In this document: piece after piece, positions 58,969 to 64,000 of the stretch
How positions within the stretch are numbered: position 1 is the first letter of the stretch
Layout: each line of letters starts with the position of its first letter
Assembly: GCA_031275345.1 (NCBI GenBank)
Contig: JAISOW010000001.1
Span: 165,537-229,536 of the forward strand
DNA: 64,000 nt
Reading direction: 5' to 3'
Source: Puniceicoccales bacterium
Lineage (GTDB): Bacteria; Verrucomicrobiota; Verrucomicrobiia; Opitutales; JAIRLM01
The notes under the pieces: generated by a model
What the model was told of the DNA's origin: nothing
The model's input: the letters and a program-made list of their open reading frames with translations, nothing else
Database searches by the model: none
Program-made: the position numbers and the translations under genes

Positions 58969-61278
58969 TTAATCGGAATCTTCTCCTTCCTCGGAGGATT
59001 TGAAGAATAGGGCATTTGTTCCGCGACATTCGAGGAACTCCAGCATTTCTTCTATGGTTTTGCGGCGGCGCGCCATGATGGCATAGGATCCGTTGAGGAC
59101 CTTATGTAACAGCCCGCGAACATCTATCCGTATGGGGTTATCTGCCACCAAAAAATCTTCCTGTTCAAGGCGGTAGCGTAGAAGCGCTGCAAATGCACGC
59201 AGGGCATTCATGAAGCGCACACAAATCGTTTTCTTTTCCATTTCCCTGCGAAGAATTCGGAGGAAACATTTGGCAAAGAAATTGGCCCCGCTGTGTGACA
59301 TCGCACTCTGGGCGTTCTCGCGAAATTGGAACAAATTAATAAATGCAGCCAGCCAGTTATTCGTCCCCTCGATTCCAGCTTGCAGGCGTCTCTCCATGGC
59401 TCGAAAAAATAGTTGCATATCAGCCAATTTATGAAAGCACCGACCGGCATAATTTGTATGGCGGCCTATGGAAATAGTTGGGTCCGCAATAAAACTTTCA
59501 AAGGACCGACGCATATGCTCCAAAAATTCTTCGGGAGCAGCCGCATAACAGTAACTCCAACACATAAAAAGATTACCGGAATCATTTTCTATGAATGCCG
59601 CCATTTTTTTGCGGGTGCAAAAATCTTTCGCGCTCTCCCGTAAAAAAGTTTCCAGCCATTCCCGATTTTCTGGGGCACAGTCGCCGTCTGATCCCACCAC
59701 ACTTCCCGAAAGCCATTCCCATTTTTTTTCGAAATTTCGCCACCTTCTGTTACTCAATTTCGACTTAATGCATGAATACTCAAGGGGTCCAAGACAACGG
59801 AACCTTTGAGAGGCGGTGAACAAAGCTCGTATGGGATTGCAGGGCGGGAAGGCACGGCCGAACTGATTGCAAAGGTTTTCCAGCACCTCTTTGCGGGTTT
59901 TCCCCGTGTTCTCCATGGCCTGCCAGTCGAGTTTGGCATGGAAGCCTCGATAGGAATTGGCAGGGCCATCCGTCCGCTGTTCTTCAATGAGGACCTGGGC
60001 GAATCCCTGGGCAGGACGCTGGATTACGCGCAGCGAAACGCCCATGTCCCGCATGAAAATGTATGGAAGAGTTTTTGTTAATTTGCGAACCTCGTCTTCC
60101 CGGCAAAGATAGTAGGCCAATTGCGATTCGCCACGGCGAATTTTAAAACCGGGAAGTGGATCCGATTCGTAGGCCTTTCCTCCGGCGACGGTTTGCTCTC
60201 TGGCGAGGGTAATGAATGCGGGTTGCCACCTCCGAATCGCGTTGATTTCTAGGCGCGGCACGGAGTCAAAGTAGGTGGGCAGGTCATTTTTTAGGTAGCG
60301 GCCATAGAGTGCGGCACCGAAGGCCACACAGTCGAAAAGTAGTCGACGGCGTAGTTGGGGAACTTGCAGAATTTTTTGAAATTCTTCGGCGGCGGAACTG
60401 CCCTCCCAGCGCAAATGGAAGAGGGGACCGGATAGAATGACCCCATCCACCTTTTCCCGGGAAATGTGCTCCACCACCTTTTGAAATTCCAGGCGCAGTC
60501 TTCGCCAAAGGTCTCCGTTGGGTGGCAATGGGCCGCACCAGTTTTGCAGGTGGCGCCGCAGCAAATGTTCCCGCTCCCAGGCCGTGGAACAGTCTGCCGT
60601 GATGTGCGTTGCCAGGTCTCCCAATTCAAATGGAATAAAAACGCCACCGCCGGAGCGCGTGGGGACGAGATAGGTTTGCCCGCTTTGGATGACGCATTTG
60701 GCCCGCAGCTTTACCATGGACACGCCCCGCAACGCCCCGTAAAGCACGGCGATGTTTTTGCCATCCCATCGGGGACGTTCCGCCATGTCCGCCACCACGC
60801 CAAGAAACGCCGCCACGGAATTCCATAGGAGTTTTGGCCGAGGTGACAGGGTTCGCAGCAGAGCCTCTTGATGGGTATCCTTCCAGCTGTCCGGAATGGC
60901 CATGGTCAGATCCGCCCAGTGTTCCCTGGGAACAAAGACGCGCAGGTGTTGGGCAAGGGATTTCGCCACATTTTCCGAAAAAATTGCCGCCTCGGCATAG
61001 TCCTGCCACAGCTTTTGCACCTCCCTGCGTCTTGATCCAGCTCGGCAGATAGCTGCGTCCAAGAAGAGTCCGCTGCCGACCAGGGAACGCTCCGCTTCCG
61101 GGCCGGCAATGGACATTTCCCTGCGACTTTTCTTTTCGGAAGGATCGATGAGCAGCGGCCAACGACATGTGCGCCCAACCCCGCGGGCAAGCCGGCCCTC
61201 GACCCCGTCGTCGGAGAGACACACCCAGGTGTCCACCACCCCGTTGGAGTGCACCCCACAGGTCCATTTACCGCTCAT
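58969..61278 (-). CDS. Protein with degenerate Hsp70/actin-fold ATPase domain, third gene of McrB-type operon
   Basis: A 769-residue protein. Residues 1-330 follow the order of an Hsp70-type domain: WTCGVHSNGVVDTWVCLSDD (phosphate-1 position), LTMAIPDSWKDTHQEALLRT (compare [16 protein letters not shown]), LLWNSVAAFLGV, KNIAVLYGALRGVSMVKL (phosphate-2 position), VDGVILSGPLFHLRW (compare VLVGGMTR) and LLFDCVAFGAALYGRYL (compare AVAIGAAIQGG). The Asp and Gly residues of the nucleotide loops are mostly replaced, so activity is doubtful. The remaining 440 residues are helical, with unrecognised Arg/Trp-rich parts. Its ATG overlaps the upstream stop (ATGA). Likely a sensor or scaffold of the system; inference. 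Confidence 0.65.
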   Translation of the reverse strand: MSGKWTCGVHSNGVVDTWVCLSDDGVEGRLARGVGRTCRWPLLIDPSEKKSRREMSIAGPEAERSLVGSGLFLDAAICRAGSRRREVQKLWQDYAEAAIFSENVAKSLAQHLRVFVPREHWADLTMAIPDSWKDTHQEALLRTLSPRPKLLWNSVAAFLGVVADMAERPRWDGKNIAVLYGALRGVSMVKLRAKCVIQSGQTYLVPTRSGGGVFIPFELGDLATHITADCSTAWEREHLLRRHLQNWCGPLPPNGDLWRRLRLEFQKVVEHISREKVDGVILSGPLFHLRWEGSSAAEEFQKILQVPQLRRRLLFDCVAFGAALYGRYLKNDLPTYFDSVPRLEINAIRRWQPAFITLAREQTVAGGKAYESDPLPGFKIRRGESQLAYYLCREDEVRKLTKTLPYIFMRDMGVSLRVIQRPAQGFAQVLIEEQRTDGPANSYRGFHAKLDWQAMENTGKTRKEVLENLCNQFGRAFPPCNPIRALFTASQRFRCLGPLEYSCIKSKLSNRRWRNFEKKWEWLSGSVVGSDGDCAPENREWLETFLRESAKDFCTRKKMAAFIENDSGNLFMCWSYCYAAAPEEFLEHMRRSFESFIADPTISIGRHTNYAGRCFHKLADMQLFFRAMERRLQAGIEGTNNWLAAFINLFQFRENAQSAMSHSGANFFAKCFLRILRREMEKKTICVRFMNALRAFAALLRYRLEQEDFLVADNPIRIDVRGLLHKVLNGSYAIMARRRKTIEEMLEFLECRGTNALFFKSSEEGEDSD

Positions 61279-62636
61279 CGCAGTGACGCCTCCAATATTT
61301 TTGCAAATTCTCCGTGCCACCGCTCCGCATCCTGCAATGTGAGGGGAATCGGCAAAGTGACAGTCGGGTGGCAGACCGCAAAGGACCGCCCAGGCCGCAG
61401 GATGAGTCCCAGCGGTAGGGAATTTTCAGGGAGGCCAGCATGCTCCAATGCGGAGGAATTTTCGAGGTCGCCGTCGTGGGCACACCACAGGGAAATCCAT
61501 CTCCGCCGTCCGTCCGCCGCCACCTCCAGGAGAAAGTCGGCCCCGGAGTCCCGCGCTGGGGCGAGATTGGGAAGCGCCGCACCGTCCCACGTATCCCATA
61601 GAGTGAGCTTAGCCCGACGCCTGCGCTGCGCCCGCAAATGGTCGATGGGGAGCGCTGCGCCGTCCTCCGGAGTTGGGGGCAATCGCCATTCGCCGTGCAG
61701 GATGAGCGGTGGAAATTCGGTCCACCTCCCCTGCAACTGTTGCCGTAGCACGTAGACCGCGTCGCAGGCGATGGCATGAAATTCCTCCAGCCGAAAAATT
61801 GCCACAAGCAGTGCCCAGGCGGCGGCATCCCTCCAGAGGCGGTGTCGCCAACGGATGAGATCGTCTTTCCGCTGCCGGTGCAGGATGAGATCCCAGTAAT
61901 TGTCCCAGATGGTGTGGTAATTGCGCTCGTACTGGAGAATGTAGTTGGGCAGCGGTGGGGTGGCTAGCCGGGGTAATTTGCCGATGATTTCCCCCCGGAG
62001 CAGTGTCTGGCAGCGGTTTCGGTGTGCAAGAACGTCCACGCAATGCTGGCTGTCGGGGAAATTTCTGTGATAGTCTACGGCGGCCTCCACGGAGTGCCTT
62101 AGGAAATCCCTGAAAACGCGATTTTCCAGAGTGTTGTGACTCTCGTGCCGTTCGAGTCCCATGAGCCGCTGCCGGGCGCCGGCCTTCTCCTCCATTGTGG
62201 TTCCCGGTTGCCTCAGGTACCAGTGCAGGCAATGGTGGTCGAATTCGGTAATTTTTTGCAGGGAAAGCAGTTGCCGTCTTCTTTGCAGCTGTCGCCGCAG
62301 ATTGCCGGCCACCGCGTCGATGGCCTGCGACAGCGATGGGCACCGGGCCTGGCGGGCGATGGGTTCAAGAAGAGCCTTTTTCCCCTGCGCCCTTTCTTGC
62401 AGGAGCTTCCACAGGCGTAGGGCAGCGGTTTCGGGGGAGAGGCGTACGCAGCCGACGAGATTTCCCGTGAACGGACAACATTCGGTGCCCAGGTCCACCA
62501 ATTCCTGCCAAAAAAATTCAATCTCTTCGATGAGTTCGTTTTCAATTTTCGGAATGTTCTCGCAGAGGTCCTTGGTCAGCGCCCGGGGTTGGCCGTAGGG
62601 TGTGGCGTGCCAATGGTCAAGCCATCCCTCATTCAT
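61275..62636 (-). CDS. DUF2357/McrC-like partner protein
   Basis: A 453-residue protein. The central RHESHNTLENRVFRDFLRHS is the DUF2357 signature (N-T-x-E-N-R-x-h-x-x-F/h-L), and the flanking helices fit McrC-like partners of McrB-type ATPases. The C-terminal GADFLLEVAADGRRRWISLW is where such proteins carry a PD-(D/E)xK nuclease (ADhhh..., then D/E-x-K). Asp is present, but the D-A-K position reads W-C-A-H, so catalysis may be lost. ATG 62634-62636 overlaps the McrB-like stop by 8 bases. Confidence 0.65.
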   Translation of the reverse strand: MNEGWLDHWHATPYGQPRALTKDLCENIPKIENELIEEIEFFWQELVDLGTECCPFTGNLVGCVRLSPETAALRLWKLLQERAQGKKALLEPIARQARCPSLSQAIDAVAGNLRRQLQRRRQLLSLQKITEFDHHCLHWYLRQPGTTMEEKAGARQRLMGLERHESHNTLENRVFRDFLRHSVEAAVDYHRNFPDSQHCVDVLAHRNRCQTLLRGEIIGKLPRLATPPLPNYILQYERNYHTIWDNYWDLILHRQRKDDLIRWRHRLWRDAAAWALLVAIFRLEEFHAIACDAVYVLRQQLQGRWTEFPPLILHGEWRLPPTPEDGAALPIDHLRAQRRRRAKLTLWDTWDGAALPNLAPARDSGADFLLEVAADGRRRWISLWCAHDGDLENSSALEHAGLPENSLPLGLILRPGRSFAVCHPTVTLPIPLTLQDAERWHGEFAKILEASLR

Positions 62637-64000
62637 CCCGATGGACCCCTTGCCAAATAAATTGACCCTGACGATTTTTGTCGGAAGCGGCGTCAAATGA
62701 CTGCAATAGAGCATCGTCCTTCCACGTGCCCTCCTCAAGAACACTCCGGACCACGTCCAAGGCTACCTCCACGGCACAGTCCGACAGCTCGACGCCGCGC
62801 AACTTTGGGAGCAGCCGCATCTCCACCTGGTCGCTGAAGGCCCAACCCCGCCGCTGCCTTCCCGCGTCTCCGTGCTCCAGGGCCCCCGGATAGTTGGCGA
62901 TGTACTCGACGATGGCGTTGTAGACCCGGTGGGCAAAGGGCCGTCCGATCCCTGCCAAGGCGTTGTTAATCTCTTGGAGCCCGGAACGAATTTTTTCCAG
63001 GGCTCCGCCTGGCAGTTCTTTGCTTCCGTGGCACCAACTTTTCCATGTCTCGAAGGACAGGTAATTTTCCGGCATCGCCATGGGATGCCACTGCTCTTGG
63101 GTCTCACGGAAATTTTCCGGCCTTTCAAAGCTCAGTACGTTGGACCGGTCAACCACCTTAGGCGAAGGTGTTTGCGTGCTATCATCTTCGTTCATCGTCC
63201 CCACGAAGAGGACGTTTTTCCCGGGAAAGAGACGCTTTCCATCCCCCTGAACCCCCTCCCCTAGAAGAACTTCCGCCGCCTGGCGCTGCTCAAATTTTTC
63301 GGGATTTTCAATTTCCCGTCGCACCTCCAATTTGCTGAGAAAATCACTAAAATAGTATTCCACGCGCGCCAAATTCATCTCGTCTAGCAGCACCAGAAGA
63401 ATCCTGTCCCGAAATTTTTTAGCCGAGTCGGGGATTCCATTCCTCTCTGCATTGAAAAAATCCATGTGCACCATCGCCTGCGCCAGCTCCGTCGGCACAT
63501 AGCGTTTCTCCAGGTAATTGTAGAAACCGAAAAGGTCCTGGGGGCCGTCCCAACGCGGCTGCACCGCCAGGCTGAGAAAATGCATCCCCAGGGCATCGGC
63601 GTAGTTTTTTGCCAAAAGGCTTTTGCCCGTTCCGGAAACCCCGGCAAGAATTGTGAGCGGACTCGTGCGTGCGGACTTCAGCGCCGTGTGGAAGCTGTAT
63701 AAACGGCGTCCAGAAAAGAAGAAATTGCGGCTCTCCAAATATTTACGCAGTTGCTCCAGGGCGTCCCCCTCGTCGTCCGGTCCCAGGGAAGACCTGCCCT
63801 TCCAATCGCGCTTTAGACAGTTGGGCACCGTCAGCAGTCCATCGTGGGCCTTCCCATCCTCTTCCGCCTGCTTCTGCCGTACTTCAACAACTCCGCAGAG
63901 AGAATCCCGTTTTAGGGTCAGCTCTTCGACTTCACGGCTCACCTTTTGCCAGTCCGCCCGCAATCGCTCCATCTTCCCTTCTTCCTGTCGCCAGACTTCC
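62629..64000 (-). CDS. McrB-like AAA+ NTPase with N-terminal coiled coil (runs off window)
   Basis: The C-terminal AAA+ module: LTILAGVSGTGKSLLAKNYA (Walker A), PRWDGPQDLFGFYNYLEKRY, ILLVLLDEMNLARVEYYFSD (Walker B), and LFVGTMNEDDSTQTPSPKVV with DRSNVLSFERP, the McrB-type M/VNxxE/D sensor. Upstream, the frame stays open to the window edge and reads as charged heptad-like sequence (QKVSREVEELTLKRDSL), so a coiled coil precedes the ATPase. The ATG at 63972 is internal, not the start. Such ATPases assemble into hexamers that drive an McrC/DUF2357 partner in modification-dependent restriction or related defence. Confidence 0.8.
   Translation of the reverse strand, partial: EVWRQEEGKMERLRADWQKVSREVEELTLKRDSLCGVVEVRQKQAEEDGKAHDGLLTVPNCLKRDWKGRSSLGPDDEGDALEQLRKYLESRNFFFSGRRLYSFHTALKSARTSPLTILAGVSGTGKSLLAKNYADALGMHFLSLAVQPRWDGPQDLFGFYNYLEKRYVPTELAQAMVHMDFFNAERNGIPDSAKKFRDRILLVLLDEMNLARVEYYFSDFLSKLEVRREIENPEKFEQRQAAEVLLGEGVQGDGKRLFPGKNVLFVGTMNEDDSTQTPSPKVVDRSNVLSFERPENFRETQEQWHPMAMPENYLSFETWKSWCHGSKELPGGALEKIRSGLQEINNALAGIGRPFAHRVYNAIVEYIANYPGALEHGDAGRQRRGWAFSDQVEMRLLPKLRGVELSDCAVEVALDVVRSVLEEGTWKDDALLQSFDAASDKNRQGQFIWQGVHRDE

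Noticed and set aside
58969..64000. Calling the operon a known CoCoNuT or classical McrBC system
   Set aside because: The coiled coil and McrB-type NTPase fit, but the DUF2357 partner lacks the nuclease Lys and the Hsp70-like gene is not part of the systems I know; the 5' part is outside the window.

Overview
The window is a gene-dense chromosomal segment of a Gram-negative bacterium. Evidence for an outer membrane and LPS is a TamA/TamB pair, HldD (heptose) and WaaA (Kdo transferase). Most of it is fairly G+C-rich housekeeping DNA. There are no rRNA genes, recognisable insertion sequences or CRISPR arrays. A LcrH/SycD-type secretion chaperone, several unrecognised membrane-anchored proteins and an OTU-like protein point to a host-associated lifestyle with a type III secretion system whose apparatus lies elsewhere. 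My best guess at lineage is the PVC group, possibly Verrucomicrobiota, but this rests on overall gene character and not on a decisive marker.

Layout: ffh (edge, minus) diverges from rpsP-trmD-rplS (0.3-1.7 kb). tamB-tamA follow on minus (1.8-5.6 kb). Then come L-lactate dehydrogenase and a translation/LPS run nusA-infB-rbfA-obgE-hldD on plus (5.7-13.1 kb). A three-gene ABC exporter (13.1-15.6 kb), a SycD/LcrH-like chaperone (16.2 kb) and der (17.0-18.4 kb) lie on minus. An accessory patch follows: a solenoid-family protein (18.5 kb), a decayed glycosyltransferase (19.7 kb) and a glycosyltransferase whose 5' end is a 9-unit heptanucleotide repeat that is out of frame as sequenced. Then come rpmH-rnpA-clpC, mreB, an OTU-like protein (26 kb), a succinate/acetyl-CoA transferase, tRNA-Ser, rpmB, tsaD, an 851-residue orphan, two tRNA-Val genes, argS, glgC, groES-groEL and dnaK. 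A tandem patch of three related solenoid proteins (43.5-46.7 kb) precedes waaA-dnaE and another orphan membrane protein. On minus follow ftsW, an orphan, accD, comF, a CPBP protease and thrS.

The last 5 kb (58.97-64.0 kb, minus) is a translationally coupled three-gene operon cut by the window edge. It encodes a coiled-coil McrB-like AAA+ protein, a DUF2357/McrC-like partner that seems to have lost its nuclease Lys, and a protein with a degenerate Hsp70/actin-fold domain. I know no named defence system with this combination, and it is the best candidate here for an undescribed system. The second theme is a set of at least six proteins, each with a polar N-terminus, one hydrophobic segment and a large helical or enzymatic C-terminal part. 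These are candidate secreted effectors in keeping with the chaperone gene.
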